Below are positions 42,634 to 51,245 of a stretch of 64,000 nucleotides of DNA, one piece after another (the first letter of the stretch is position 1; each line of letters starts with the position of its first letter). The position numbers were made by a program, and so were the translations under genes. This DNA is from Oceanicella actignis. Its GTDB lineage: Bacteria; Pseudomonadota; Alphaproteobacteria; Rhodobacterales; Rhodobacteraceae. Under the pieces are notes generated by a model. It made no database searches. It was given only the letters and a program-made list of their open reading frames with translations, and was not told the DNA's origin. The DNA lies in contig NZ_VNHJ01000005.1 in NCBI RefSeq assembly GCF_008124525.1, positions 165,372-229,371 on the forward strand, given 5' to 3'.

Positions 42634-43625
42634 CAGACGGCCTCCCTTGCGAAAGCTTCCACTTCGGCGCGGCGGGGCAGGTCGGCCCCGCGCCGCGCGC
42701 AGGTCAGCGCCGCGGCCGCGGCGGCGAAGTTCATGATGCGGGCGATGTCTTCGCCGCCCAACGCCGAAAGCGCGGCGCGGCTGCGCGCCCCCGCCGCGTC
42801 GAGCCCGGCGATCAGCGCCGCCTGGAAGGTGTCGCCGGCGCCGACCGCGTCGACCGCCCGAACGCGGCGCGCGGGCGCGCGCGTGCGGCCGGCGGGGCCG
42901 AAGGCCTCGGCCCCCTCGGCGCCATGGGTGACCACCACCAGCGCCGCGCCCGCCGCGCGCCAGCGCGCGGCCAGCTCGGCCGGCTCGACGCCCGGCCACA
43001 GCAGGCCGATGTCCTCGGCGCTGATCTTGACCAGATCCGCCAGGGCGGCGAAGGCCTCGATGCGCGCGCGCCACAGCGCCGGGTCGGGAATGACGCCCAG
43101 GCGCACATTGGGATCGAGGCACAGCAGGCGCCGTCCGCGCTCGCGCTCGAACAGGCGCAGCAGGCTCGAGCCGATGGGCTCGGCCGTCAGCGAATACGAT
43201 CCCGCATGCACGCCCCAGATAGGTGCGTCGGCGGGCGGCAGATCGTCCGGCTCGATGGCGCGGTCGGCGCCGCCGGCGCCGTAGAAGGCGTAGGCGGGGG
43301 CGCCGTCCGAGCCGACATCCACCAGGCTGAGGGTCGTGGGCGCGTCCTTGCGGCGCACGAAGCGCGCGTCCACGCCCTCTTCGCGCAGGGCGCGCATCAG
43401 CCGCGCGCCCAGCCGGTCGGTCGAGACGCCCGCCAGCATGCCCGACGCGACGCCAAGCCGCACAAGGCCCACCGCGACGTTGAAGGGCGATCCGCCGATG
43501 CGGGCGTCGAAGCTCAGGCCGCCGTCGCGCTCGGCGGCGAACAGATCCCACAGCGCCTCGCCGCAGGACAGGAACATGGGCCGGTCCGCGGGGGGCGGGG
43601 CGGCATGGGCGGGGCGGTCGGGCAT
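42633..43625 (-). CDS. PfkB-family fructokinase
   Basis: A 330-residue sugar kinase. The N-terminal SCGEALWDLF and GGSPFNVAVGLVRLG, and the C-terminal ATP/anion-hole motif VDAVGAGDTFQAALIAGL with its catalytic Asp, define a PfkB carbohydrate kinase of fructokinase type. I chose ATG 43625, preceded by GGAAGGACGCCCC; an ATG 14 codons upstream lacks a ribosome site. It should phosphorylate the fructose made by the polyol dehydrogenase. It is the first gene of the operon and is divergent from the ROK regulator. Confidence 0.9.
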   Translation of the reverse strand: MPDRPAHAAPPPADRPMFLSCGEALWDLFAAERDGGLSFDARIGGSPFNVAVGLVRLGVASGMLAGVSTDRLGARLMRALREEGVDARFVRRKDAPTTLSLVDVGSDGAPAYAFYGAGGADRAIEPDDLPPADAPIWGVHAGSYSLTAEPIGSSLLRLFERERGRRLLCLDPNVRLGVIPDPALWRARIEAFAALADLVKISAEDIGLLWPGVEPAELAARWRAAGAALVVVTHGAEGAEAFGPAGRTRAPARRVRAVDAVGAGDTFQAALIAGLDAAGARSRAALSALGGEDIARIMNFAAAAAALTCARRGADLPRRAEVEAFAREAV

Positions 43626-43684
43626 GGGGCGTCCTTCCGTAACGTCGGGGTCGGGTCGATCTGTCATGGCGGGGCGCGATTCGT

Positions 43685-43711
43685 CAATAAATAACTCATG
43701 TTGATTTATTT
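43685..43711. promoter_or_regulatory. A/T-rich dyad, likely ROK-regulator operator
   Basis: Perfect 7-bp arms AATAAAT (43686-43692) and ATTTATT (43704-43710) with an 11-base centre, in the 130-base gap between the fructokinase and ROK genes. AT-rich dyads of this kind are bound by Mlc/NagC-type ROK proteins. It stands out sharply against a very GC-rich background. Confidence 0.6.
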
Positions 43712-43755
43712 GCGGCTCCCAGATAGGCTGCCCGAACCTGGAATGCGGAGAGACC

Positions 43756-44928
43756 ATGCGCGCAAGCGACCCAGCCGGGCTTCGAGCCTACAACGAGCGC
43801 GTCATCATCAACGCGCTGCTGCGCCGCGGCCCCATGTCCAAGGCCGAGATCGCGCGCGAGACCGGGCTCAGCGGCCAGGCGGCCTCGGTGATCGTCAACG
43901 CGCTGCTGGCCGAGGGGCTGCTGCGCAAGCTCGAGAAGGTGCGCGGGCAGGTCGGGCAGCCCTCGACGCCCGTCGCGCCGAACCCGTCGGGCGCCTATGC
44001 GCTGGGCGTGAAGATCGGCCGCCGCAGCGTCGAGGCGGCGCTGATCGACCTGACCGGCGCCGTCGTCGCGCACCGCCACGCCCCGCACGCGGCGCCCTTG
44101 CCCGAAACCTGCGTCGCCGCCGCCGCCGCGCTGGGGCGCGCCTGTCTCGACGCGCTGGACGAAGAGGGGCGCGCGCGCGTCGTCGGCATGGGGCTGGCCA
44201 TGCCGGGCGACATGCACGCCTGGCCGCGCGAGATGGGCCTGCCGCCCGGCGCGCTGGACGGCTGGCGCGGCTTCGATGCGGGCGCGGCGCTGCAGGAGGC
44301 GCTGGGGATGGCGCCCATCGTGTGCAACGACGCCACCGCGGCCTGCGCGGCCGAGATGCTGCTTGGAAGCGGCATCGCCTCGCGCAGCGCGCTTTACATC
44401 TATCTGGGCATGTTCGCCGGCGGCGGCGTGGTGATCGACGGACGCCTCGTCATGGGCGAGCAGGGCAACGCCGGCGCGATCGGGTCCATGCCCGTCGGCG
44501 CGCCCGACGCGCGCGGGCGCCCGCAGCAGCTGGCTCATCGGGCGGGACTGATCTCGCTCGAGCGCGCGCTGCGGGAGGCGGGGCTCGACGCGGGCGCGGC
44601 GATGCAGGGCGCGCCGCTCGAGGCCGAACAGGTCTTCCGCCGCTGGGTTCGCCAGGTCGCGCCCGAGCTGGCCCTGGCCGCGGCGGCGGCGCTTTCGGTC
44701 ATCGACTTTCCGACCATCGTGGTCGACGGCGCGCTGCCCGCGCCATGGCGCGCCAGGCTGGCGGCGGCGACGGCGCGCGAGATGGGCGCGCTCAACCGCG
44801 CGGGGCTGTCGCCGGCGGTTTTCGCGGTCGGCGCGCTGGGCCATACGGCGCGGGTTCTGGGCGCGGCGTCGCTGCCGCTGCAGCGGCGCTTCTCGCCCGA
44901 TCCCGAGCTGGTCGCCCGCGCGGGTTGA
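43756..44928 (+). CDS. ROK-family transcriptional regulator
   Basis: A 390-residue protein. The N-terminal helix-turn-helix (NERVIINALLRRGPMSKAEIARETGLSGQAASVIVNALLAEGLL) is followed by a ROK sugar-kinase-like domain (VGMGLAMPGDM, NDATAACAAEMLLG, IYLGMFAGGGVVIDGRLVMGEQGNAGAIG). The usual C-x-C-G-x-x-G-C zinc motif is not evident, and the segment after GAIG reads SMPVGAPDARG instead. It is divergent from the fructokinase/ED operon and so probably represses it, with a sugar or sugar phosphate as signal. Confidence 0.9.
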   Translation: MRASDPAGLRAYNERVIINALLRRGPMSKAEIARETGLSGQAASVIVNALLAEGLLRKLEKVRGQVGQPSTPVAPNPSGAYALGVKIGRRSVEAALIDLTGAVVAHRHAPHAAPLPETCVAAAAALGRACLDALDEEGRARVVGMGLAMPGDMHAWPREMGLPPGALDGWRGFDAGAALQEALGMAPIVCNDATAACAAEMLLGSGIASRSALYIYLGMFAGGGVVIDGRLVMGEQGNAGAIGSMPVGAPDARGRPQQLAHRAGLISLERALREAGLDAGAAMQGAPLEAEQVFRRWVRQVAPELALAAAAALSVIDFPTIVVDGALPAPWRARLAAATAREMGALNRAGLSPAVFAVGALGHTARVLGAASLPLQRRFSPDPELVARAG

Positions 44929-45001
44929 GCGGCGGCGCGCCGCTTGACGCGGGCGCGCGGCGCGGGTCATCTGCGCTGGCCGCGATGAAACGGAGCCCGC
45001 C

Positions 45002-46228
45002 ATGCCATCCGCCGATCCCGTCCTGCGCAAGGAGCTGTTCGATCTGCCCGAGGGGCTGATCTACCTGAACGGCAACTCGCTGGGGCCGCTGCCGCGCCAT
45101 GTCCCCGAGCGCCTGCGCCGCGTCGTCTGCGACGAGTGGGGCAAGCTGCTGATCCGGGGCTGGAACCTCGGCTGCGACGGCCAGGGCTGGGTCGACCTGC
45201 CCGCCCGCCTTGGCGCGCGCATCGGCCGCCTGATCGGCGCGCCCGAAGCCGCGGTGGTGGCGGGCGACAGCACCACGGTGAACGTGGTCAAGGCGCTGTC
45301 GGCCGCGCTCGAGCTGCAACGCGCCGACGCGCCGGGCAAGCTCACCGTTCTGTCGGATTCGGGCAACTTCCCCACCGACCTTTACGCCGCGCAGGAGCTG
45401 TGCCGCGCGCTGGGCCGCGGGCTGCGCCTGAAGGTCGTCGCGCCCGAGGAGGTCGCCGACGCCATCGACGAAGGCGTCGCCGCGCTGATGTTGACCGAGG
45501 TCGATTACCGCACCGGCCGCCGGCACGACATGGCCGCGCTGACCGCCCGCGCGCACCAGGCCGGCGCGCTGGCGATCTGGGATCTGGCGCATTCGGCCGG
45601 GGCGATGCCGGTGGATCTTGCCGGTGCGGACGTCGATTTCGCCGTCGGCTGCGGCTACAAGTATCTGAACGGGGGGCCCGGCGCGCCGGCCTTCATCTAC
45701 GCCGCTCCGCGCCTTGCCGACCGCATCGCGCCGGCGGTGGCGGGGTGGATGGGGCATGCGGCGCCTTTCGCCTTCGAGCCCGCCTACCGCCCCGCGCCCG
45801 GCGCCGACAGGCTGCGGGTGGGCACGCCGCCGATCCTGTCGATGGTCGCGCTCGACGCCGCGCTGGACGTATGGGAGGGCGTCGACCTGGCGGCCGTGCG
45901 CGCACGATCGCTTGAGCTGAGCGAGCGCTTCGTCGCGCGCGTCGAGGCGGCTTGCGCCGGCGAACTGGAGCTGGCCAGCCCGCGCGATCCGAACGCCCGC
46001 GGCGCGCAGGTCTCGTTCCGCCACCCCGAGGGCTACGCGGTGATGCAGGCGCTGATCGCGCAGGGCGTGATCGGGGATTTCCGCGCGCCCGACCTGATCC
46101 GCTTCGGCTTCGCGCCGCTATACCTGTCGGCCGAGGAGGTGGACGCCGCCGCCGCGATCCTGGCCCGCACGCTCGAGGCGCGGCTGTGGGACGATCCGCG
46201 CCACCGCGTGCGCGCGAAGGTGACCTGA
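45002..46228 (+). CDS. kynU: kynureninase
   Basis: A 408-residue PLP enzyme cleaving kynurenine to anthranilate and alanine in tryptophan breakdown. The motifs IYLNGNSLGPLP, GDSTTVNVVKALSAAL, DSGNFPTDLYAAQ, IWDLAHSAGAMPVDL and the PLP-lysine context GCGYKYLNGGPGAP (Lys220) are all present, as is FRAPDLIRFGFAPLY near the C-terminus. No other kynurenine-pathway gene is adjacent. It is the last chromosomal-backbone protein gene before the tRNA-Ser and the mobile island. Confidence 0.96.
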   Translation: MPSADPVLRKELFDLPEGLIYLNGNSLGPLPRHVPERLRRVVCDEWGKLLIRGWNLGCDGQGWVDLPARLGARIGRLIGAPEAAVVAGDSTTVNVVKALSAALELQRADAPGKLTVLSDSGNFPTDLYAAQELCRALGRGLRLKVVAPEEVADAIDEGVAALMLTEVDYRTGRRHDMAALTARAHQAGALAIWDLAHSAGAMPVDLAGADVDFAVGCGYKYLNGGPGAPAFIYAAPRLADRIAPAVAGWMGHAAPFAFEPAYRPAPGADRLRVGTPPILSMVALDAALDVWEGVDLAAVRARSLELSERFVARVEAACAGELELASPRDPNARGAQVSFRHPEGYAVMQALIAQGVIGDFRAPDLIRFGFAPLYLSAEEVDAAAAILARTLEARLWDDPRHRVRAKVT

Positions 46229-46281
46229 GCGGCGATTGAAGCTTGCAAGCGGGCCTGCGCTCGTTGTATCCCGCCGGCTAC

Positions 46282-46371
<90 letters not shown>

Positions 46372-46760
46372 TCATCACCATTGCGAAACTTGCAACACCC
46401 CCGGACAGCGCCGGAATTTTCCCTGTTTTCAAAGGGGTTTGCGGGATGGGTGCGAACCTCTGAGACGGGCTGCACCCCCGGTTTCAGTCTCTGAACCGTC
46501 CGCGGTCTCTGGTCGAGCGAACCTCGCGCAATTCGGTTCGGTGTGATTTTCACAAGCGTTTTCAATGGCCTGAGTTTCACCCCCGCCAAAACTTCGCCCC
46601 CTGTTTCCAATGCCTACAAGCGGAACGTGGCCCGAACAAACAGGAGGCGTAGTGGCTGGGGCCGGTGGCAGGCTGGTGCGTAGGGGTGACGGCATATGTC
46701 ACCCGTCCGACCGCGAAAGCCTTGATGACAAAAGCGTAATCCGTCTCTAGCCTGGCCGCG
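46372..46760. other. island junction region downstream of tRNA-Ser
   Basis: About 390 bases of lower GC content with no convincing gene. It contains a 7-bp inverted repeat with a 7-base centre, GGGTGAC-n7-GTCACCC (46684-46704), shortly before the DUF3883 gene, which could be an operator. If the island integrated beside the tRNA, the left attachment site should be here; I cannot identify it without the other end. Confidence 0.45.
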
Positions 46761-47591
46761 ATGTCGAAAGCGCCCTGGACCGATGAAGAAAACTACCTGA
46801 TCGTCGCGGATTACTTCGCGATGCTGGCCGATGACCTGGCCGGGCGGCCCTACAACAAGGCCGAGCATCGCCGCGCGCTCCTGCCGCTCCTGAATGGCCG
46901 GTCCGAGGGATCGGTCGAGTTCAAGCACCAGAACATCAGCGCGGTTCTGAAGGGCCTCGGCGAGGACTGGATCCCGGGCTACAAGCCCGCCTTCAATTTC
47001 CAGACATCCCTGATCGATGCCGTGGCGCGGTGGCTGGCGCTCAACCCTGCCTGGCTGGGACGGATGCCGAAAACCGCCGCCGGATTGCGTGAGGCCGCGC
47101 CGCTCTGGGTCGGCCCGGCGCCGACGCTCTCAAACCAGCCGCCGCCGCAAGAGCTGGAGCAGATGCTGCATGTGGCCGCCAAGTTCGATGTCGCCGGCCG
47201 AGACGAGCGAAACCGCGCCTTGGGCCGTGCCGGCGAGGAGCGCGTGCTGGCGCATGAGCGGGCAACGCTCAAGGCCGCCGGGCGGGATGATCTGGCGCGT
47301 AAGGTGCGCTGGGTTTCGGAGGAGGATGGCGATGGCGCGGGCTACGACATCGCCAGCTTTGAACGAGACGGCCGCCCCCGTCTGATCGAGGTGAAGACGA
47401 CGAATGGCTGGGAACGCACACCGTTCTACATCAGCCGCAACGAACTGGCCGTGGCCGAGGAACGGCGCAAGGAATGGTGCCTGTTCCGGCTCTACCGGTT
47501 TTCCCGCGAGCCCAAAGCGTTCGCATTACGCCCGCCGCTCGACGCCCATGTCTCGCTGACGCCGACGACATTTCAGGCGAGCTTTCATTGA
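46761..47591 (+). CDS. DUF3883-domain protein, putative PD-(D/E)xK nuclease
   Basis: A 276-residue protein. The first 110 residues (WTDEENYLIVADYFAMLADDLAGRPYNKAEHRRAL and FKHQNISAVLKGLG) form a helical region resembling those fused to restriction-like nucleases. The C-terminal domain has GRAGEERVL, then GYDIASFERDGRPRLIEVKTTNG, which gives the D-x(n)-E-x-K pattern of a restriction-endonuclease fold, and later FYISRNELAVAEERRKEWCLFRLYRF. DUF3883 proteins occur often in defence islands. No methyltransferase is beside it. Convergent with the next gene, three bases apart. Confidence 0.82.
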   Translation: MSKAPWTDEENYLIVADYFAMLADDLAGRPYNKAEHRRALLPLLNGRSEGSVEFKHQNISAVLKGLGEDWIPGYKPAFNFQTSLIDAVARWLALNPAWLGRMPKTAAGLREAAPLWVGPAPTLSNQPPPQELEQMLHVAAKFDVAGRDERNRALGRAGEERVLAHERATLKAAGRDDLARKVRWVSEEDGDGAGYDIASFERDGRPRLIEVKTTNGWERTPFYISRNELAVAEERRKEWCLFRLYRFSREPKAFALRPPLDAHVSLTPTTFQASFH

Positions 47592-47594
47592 CGG

Positions 47595-47975
47595 TCACGC
47601 AAACACCCGCTCCACCTGCTCCTCCCATGGTAGCGAGGCGATCAGGCAAAGCTCGTAGATGGTGATCGCGCAGGGTTCGCGGTGGACGACGAGGCGTTCG
47701 AGTACCTCGGGCGCCAGCCAGGCGAGGCGTGTGAGGCGGCTGAGGTAGCGGTCGGAGAGACCTTCGTCGGCGGCGAGATCGGTGAGCGTGGCGACCTCGC
47801 CGGCCTCAAGCATCTTCCGCCAGCGCCAAGCCCGTCCGATGGCGCGCAGGAGGCGGGGATCCTGACCGGTGGGCGTTGCGGCCTCCGTGTCCTTGGGCGG
47901 CAGGATGCGCGGGCGGCCGCCGCGCTTGCGCAAGGTGAGCGGCACGTGGACGCGGATCGTGTCTTGCGTGGGCAT
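47595..47975 (-). CDS. ParB-HTH-like protein of the recombinase module
   Basis: A 126-residue protein. After a basic N-terminus (RGGRPRILPP) it has a helix-turn-helix-like stretch, RAWRWRKMLEAGEVATLTDLAADEGLSDRYLSRLTRLAWLAPE in pieces, resembling the KorB/ParB-type HTH. It ends in IASLPWEEQVERVF. Its start overlaps the recombinase stop by one base (TGATG). Such small proteins regularly follow serine recombinases in rhodobacterial islands; the function is unknown, possibly a recombination directionality or DNA-binding partner. Confidence 0.75.
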   Translation of the reverse strand: MPTQDTIRVHVPLTLRKRGGRPRILPPKDTEAATPTGQDPRLLRAIGRAWRWRKMLEAGEVATLTDLAADEGLSDRYLSRLTRLAWLAPEVLERLVVHREPCAITIYELCLIASLPWEEQVERVFA

Positions 47976-49294
47976 CAGGCTGCGTCCTCTGCTTCGGGCG
48001 TCAGCAGGCTCGCCAAGGCGCCGAGCCCGTCATGGCGCAGGTCGATGTCCATGCCGTCCTCGCCGACCGTTACGCGCGCGACCAGGAGCTGCACCACGCG
48101 CGCCTGTTCGGCTGGGATCAGCGCGGCCCACATGTCATCGAATTGCGCGAGCGTGGCGACGACGGTGTTCTCGTCGAGATCCGCGCGTTCCTTCTTCAGT
48201 GCCCGTGCCGTGCGCGCCACCACCTCGGGCGTGCGCAGCATCCGCCGCACTTCGGCGATCACCGCTTCCTCGACCATCGCCGCCGGCAGCCGTTGCGGCC
48301 CGCGCAGCTCGGCCCTTGGCCGGCCCCGGATCACGTCCATCGAAGTGTAATAGCAATAGCGCTTGCCCTTGCGCTTGGTGTGATGCGGCGTCATCGCGGC
48401 GCCGGTCTGGGTGAAGATCAGCCCGCGCAAAAGGGCTGGCGCGGCCGCCCGGGTGCGCCCGGCGCGGGCATGCGTGTTGCCCTTGAGAACGGCATGGGCG
48501 GCGTCCCACAACTCGGGGCTGATGATCGCCTCATGCGCGCCGGGATAGGTCGCGCCCTTGTGGGTGATCTCGCCACGATAGATGCGGTTGTGCAAAAGCT
48601 TGTAGAGCGCGCCGCGGTCGATGGGCCGGCCGCGCTTGGAGCGGATGCCGCGCGCGTCCAGTTCGCGCACGACCGAGGCCGTGGTCTCGGACCGCGCGAA
48701 AAGCTCGAAGATGGTGCGAACGTTCTCGGCCTCGGCCGGGTTGATGACCAGCTTGCGGTCAACGGCGTCATAGCCGAGCGGGACGAAGCCGCCCATCCAC
48801 ATGCCCTTCTTCTTCGAGGCGGCCACCTTGTCGCGGATGCGCTCGCCGATCACCTCACGTTCGAACTGGGCGAAGCTGAGCAGGATGTTGAGCGTCAACC
48901 GCCCCATGGAGGTGGTGGTGTTGAAGGACTGGGTGACCGAGACGAAGGTCACGCCGTGGCGGTCGAAGATCTCCACCAGCTTCGAGAAATCCATCAGCGC
49001 GCGGCTGAGGCGGTCAATCTTGTAGACCACCACCACGTCCACCAGCCCGTCCTCGATGTCGGCGATCAGCTGCTTCAGCGCCGGGCGGTCGAGCGTACCG
49101 CCGGAAAACCCGCCGTCGTCGTAGCGGTCCCGCAGGCAGGCCCAGCCCTCGGCGCGCTGGCTGGCGATGTAGGCCTCGCAGGCCTCGCGCTGCGCATCGA
49201 GGCTGTTGAACTCCATGTCGAGCCCTTCCTCGGTGGACTTGCGGGTGTAGACGGCGCAGCGCAGGCGGCGCGCGGGCGTTTGTCGCGCGGTCAT
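47975..49294 (-). CDS. large serine recombinase (site-specific integrase)
   Basis: A 439-residue protein. The resolvase domain has the catalytic serine at residue 20 (AVYTRKSTEEG), the SLDAQREACEAYI helix, DGGFSGGTLDRPAL, VVVYKIDRLSR and the LLSFAQFEREVIGERIRDK helix. A recombinase domain follows (NPAEAENVRTIFELF, SKRGRPIDRGALYKLLHNRIYRGEI), then a C-terminal coiled coil. The zinc-ribbon region lacks its usual cysteines. It is the likely integrase of the island. Its start overlaps the DUF2924 stop by four bases. Confidence 0.93.
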   Translation of the reverse strand: MTARQTPARRLRCAVYTRKSTEEGLDMEFNSLDAQREACEAYIASQRAEGWACLRDRYDDGGFSGGTLDRPALKQLIADIEDGLVDVVVVYKIDRLSRALMDFSKLVEIFDRHGVTFVSVTQSFNTTTSMGRLTLNILLSFAQFEREVIGERIRDKVAASKKKGMWMGGFVPLGYDAVDRKLVINPAEAENVRTIFELFARSETTASVVRELDARGIRSKRGRPIDRGALYKLLHNRIYRGEITHKGATYPGAHEAIISPELWDAAHAVLKGNTHARAGRTRAAAPALLRGLIFTQTGAAMTPHHTKRKGKRYCYYTSMDVIRGRPRAELRGPQRLPAAMVEEAVIAEVRRMLRTPEVVARTARALKKERADLDENTVVATLAQFDDMWAALIPAEQARVVQLLVARVTVGEDGMDIDLRHDGLGALASLLTPEAEDAA

Positions 49295-49767
49295 TTCACC
49301 CCTCCCGTCCGGTCGAGGCCGAAGAAGCGCCAGCCGTTCCAGTTCACGCCGGTGATGGCGCGCACGGCGGCCGAGAGCGACTTGAAGCGCCGCCCCTGCC
49401 ATTCGAACCCGTCCGCCAGCACGGTGACGACATGCTCTTCACCCTCCCATTCGCGCACCAGCTTGGTGCCGGGGGCGGGTTTGCGCGGATCCGAGACCAT
49501 GCCGCCCAGCTTGCCGGCGGCGACCTCCTCGGCCAGCACATCGAGCGTGCGCCGGGTCTCGCGCCCCAGCCCGCCGAGGGCCAGTTCCTGGATGCGGTAG
49601 CCCAGTCGAAGCTCGAGATTGCCGCGGCTGCCATTGGGCGCAGGCGCGTCGAACAGCGCCTCCCATTTCTCGCGCAACTGCGCCACGCTCATCGCCCGCA
49701 GGGCCGTCAGCTCGGCCAGGACGTCGGGCCGTCCTTTGGGGCTTCCATTCGATCGAGAGTTCGTCAT
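49291..49767 (-). CDS. DUF2924 protein of the recombinase module
   Basis: A 158-residue protein with the DUF2924 pattern: LTALRAMSVAQLREKWEALFDAPAP, NLELRLGYRIQELALGGL, PGTKLVREWEGEEHVVTVLADGFEWQGRRFKSLSAAVRAITG and WNGWRFFGL. DUF2924 genes are almost always next to serine recombinases, which suggests an accessory role in recombination. Overlaps both neighbours by four bases. Confidence 0.92.
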   Translation of the reverse strand: MTNSRSNGSPKGRPDVLAELTALRAMSVAQLREKWEALFDAPAPNGSRGNLELRLGYRIQELALGGLGRETRRTLDVLAEEVAAGKLGGMVSDPRKPAPGTKLVREWEGEEHVVTVLADGFEWQGRRFKSLSAAVRAITGVNWNGWRFFGLDRTGGVK

Positions 49768-49982
49768 TCCTCGCCTCCAACTCGGTTTCGCAACTGCCTC
49801 CGACGACGGCGTCTGAGGGCGAGAATGTCCAGCGAACTGTCTGGATTGGTCGAAGGATTCTCGTGCGTGGTCAGTGGGTTGGTGCGCGAAATGGCACCGG
49901 CGAGGATATCGGCGAGCTCAGCGAGCCGCTGGCTGGTCGTGAGCGCCTCGGCGGGCGGCGCGAAGGGCAAGTCGTCGGGCAT
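49764..49982 (-). CDS. small leader gene of the recombinase operon
   Basis: A 72-residue frame with a strong AGGAGG ten bases before ATG 49982, overlapping the DUF2924 start by four bases. The first half is acidic and helical (PPAEALTTSQRLAELADILAGAI) and the end carries an Arg run (LRRRRRRQLRNRVGG). No family recognised. The tight overlap and ribosome site make it a real gene of the operon. Confidence 0.65.
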   Translation of the reverse strand: MPDDLPFAPPAEALTTSQRLAELADILAGAISRTNPLTTHENPSTNPDSSLDILALRRRRRRQLRNRVGGEE

Positions 49983-50333
49983 GGGGAGCGAACCTCCTGA
50001 GGCAGTTTGCTCCGTGTTCGCCGCGCGAGGGGAAGAATTTCAAGAGAAATCAGAGGGTTGTCGTAGGGATGCGAGGCGACGCGAACCAGATCGGGCTCGG
50101 AGTGCTGCGTAGGCCACATGCCGACGGCCAGATTTGACAGGCCTCTATCATCGAGGCATCCGGTGCGAAACTGTCGGTACAGACTGATGGAGTTTTGGCG
50201 TGTTCGAGCAGCGGTGCATTCCGCGCATTGGATTGCCCAAGACGTCGAAACCTCCTATGGACAGTCGATGGGAGAATAGGTAAAGTTCCCAAAATGTTCC
50301 ATAATGCTGGGTTCGCCAGCAAGGGCGGGAGTC
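49983..50333. other. divergent promoter region between recombinase operon and DprA-like cassette
   Basis: About 350 bases across which the GC content drops toward that of the cassette. No convincing gene. A weak promoter candidate for the cassette is TTGCCC (50233-50238), 17 bases, TATGGA (50256-50261). Confidence 0.4.
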
Positions 50334-51245
50334 ATGACACAACTCGAATTCGGAGAACTCGATTTTGCTTCACGAGCAGTATCGCCGTTTGTCGAGTTAG
50401 GTGCATACGAGGCGCTCTGGGACCAGGACAGGGCAAGCTTCAAGACCCTTGCCGCTCGTTTTGCCAAATCGCCAGGGTCAGTGCCGTCCGATTTCATCGC
50501 TCGCTCGCGTGCAACGGAATATGCAAATTCCGTCCATAACCGTTTGCTCTCAGCGGGGATTCGACATTACGGTGTGCGCATCCATGGCGCTGGTGAGTAC
50601 CCTGAACGGCTTAGGGATGCAGAGTATCCGATAGAATTATTGTATTATCAGGGCTGGTGGGAACTAGTTAACTCACCCCGTTCAATAGCAATTGTGGGGA
50701 CCCGTAATCCGTCTGAAGACGGTGCGAAGCGCACACGGCGACTCGTACGATCTCTCTTAAGTGATAACTTCACCATAGTATCTGGGCTCGCTGCTGGTAT
50801 TGATGCGATTGCCCACACAACGGCAATTCGTGAAGGTGGGCGTACAATTGGAGTATTGGGAACACCTCTTTCGCGAACCTACCCAAAGGAAAATGCGAAG
50901 CTTCAGGAGGAGATCGCGCGGGACCATCTTTTGATAAGTCAGGTTCCGGTGGCCCGTTACGAGCGAGCTCCGAACCCAACTGCTAATCGTCACTTTTTTC
51001 CAGCGCGGAATGTGACCATGTCAGCATTGACCGATGCCACGGTTATCGTTGAGGCCGGCGAAACTTCTGGAACTCTTGTTCAGGCTCGGGCTGCACTCAA
51101 GCAGGGTCGTAAGCTATTCATCTTAGATAGCTGCTTTCGAAATCCAAAACTGACCTGGCCGCACACTTATGAGAAACGCGGGGCTATCCGCGTCCGGGAT
51201 TACGATGACATCAGACAACAGCTCATTCCCGGACCGACTCACTAA
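50334..51245 (+). CDS. DprA/Smf-like Rossmann protein (cassette gene 1)
   Basis: A 303-residue protein. Residues 115-270 are a recognisable DprA/Smf fold: VGTRNPS (121-127), SGLAAGID (150-157), YPKEN (183-187), FFPARN (221-226) and VEAGETSGT (239-247). Two normally invariant stretches differ from housekeeping DprA: RNRI is RNVT, and SGSLxTA is SGTLVQA. The first 100 residues are an all-helical region, and no C-terminal winged helix is present. The gene is AT-rich (28 G+C in the 60 bases 50641-50700, against 48 of 60 at 44221-44280) and uses TTA, ATA and AGT codons rare elsewhere here. DprA proteins bind ssDNA; whether this one loads RecA or senses foreign DNA is unknown. Confidence 0.85.
   Translation: MTQLEFGELDFASRAVSPFVELGAYEALWDQDRASFKTLAARFAKSPGSVPSDFIARSRATEYANSVHNRLLSAGIRHYGVRIHGAGEYPERLRDAEYPIELLYYQGWWELVNSPRSIAIVGTRNPSEDGAKRTRRLVRSLLSDNFTIVSGLAAGIDAIAHTTAIREGGRTIGVLGTPLSRTYPKENAKLQEEIARDHLLISQVPVARYERAPNPTANRHFFPARNVTMSALTDATVIVEAGETSGTLVQARAALKQGRKLFILDSCFRNPKLTWPHTYEKRGAIRVRDYDDIRQQLIPGPTH

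Noticed and set aside
50334..51245. Housekeeping dprA of natural competence
   Set aside because: Foreign base composition, altered core motifs, no winged helix, mobile context and a PRTase partner argue for a specialised paralogue.
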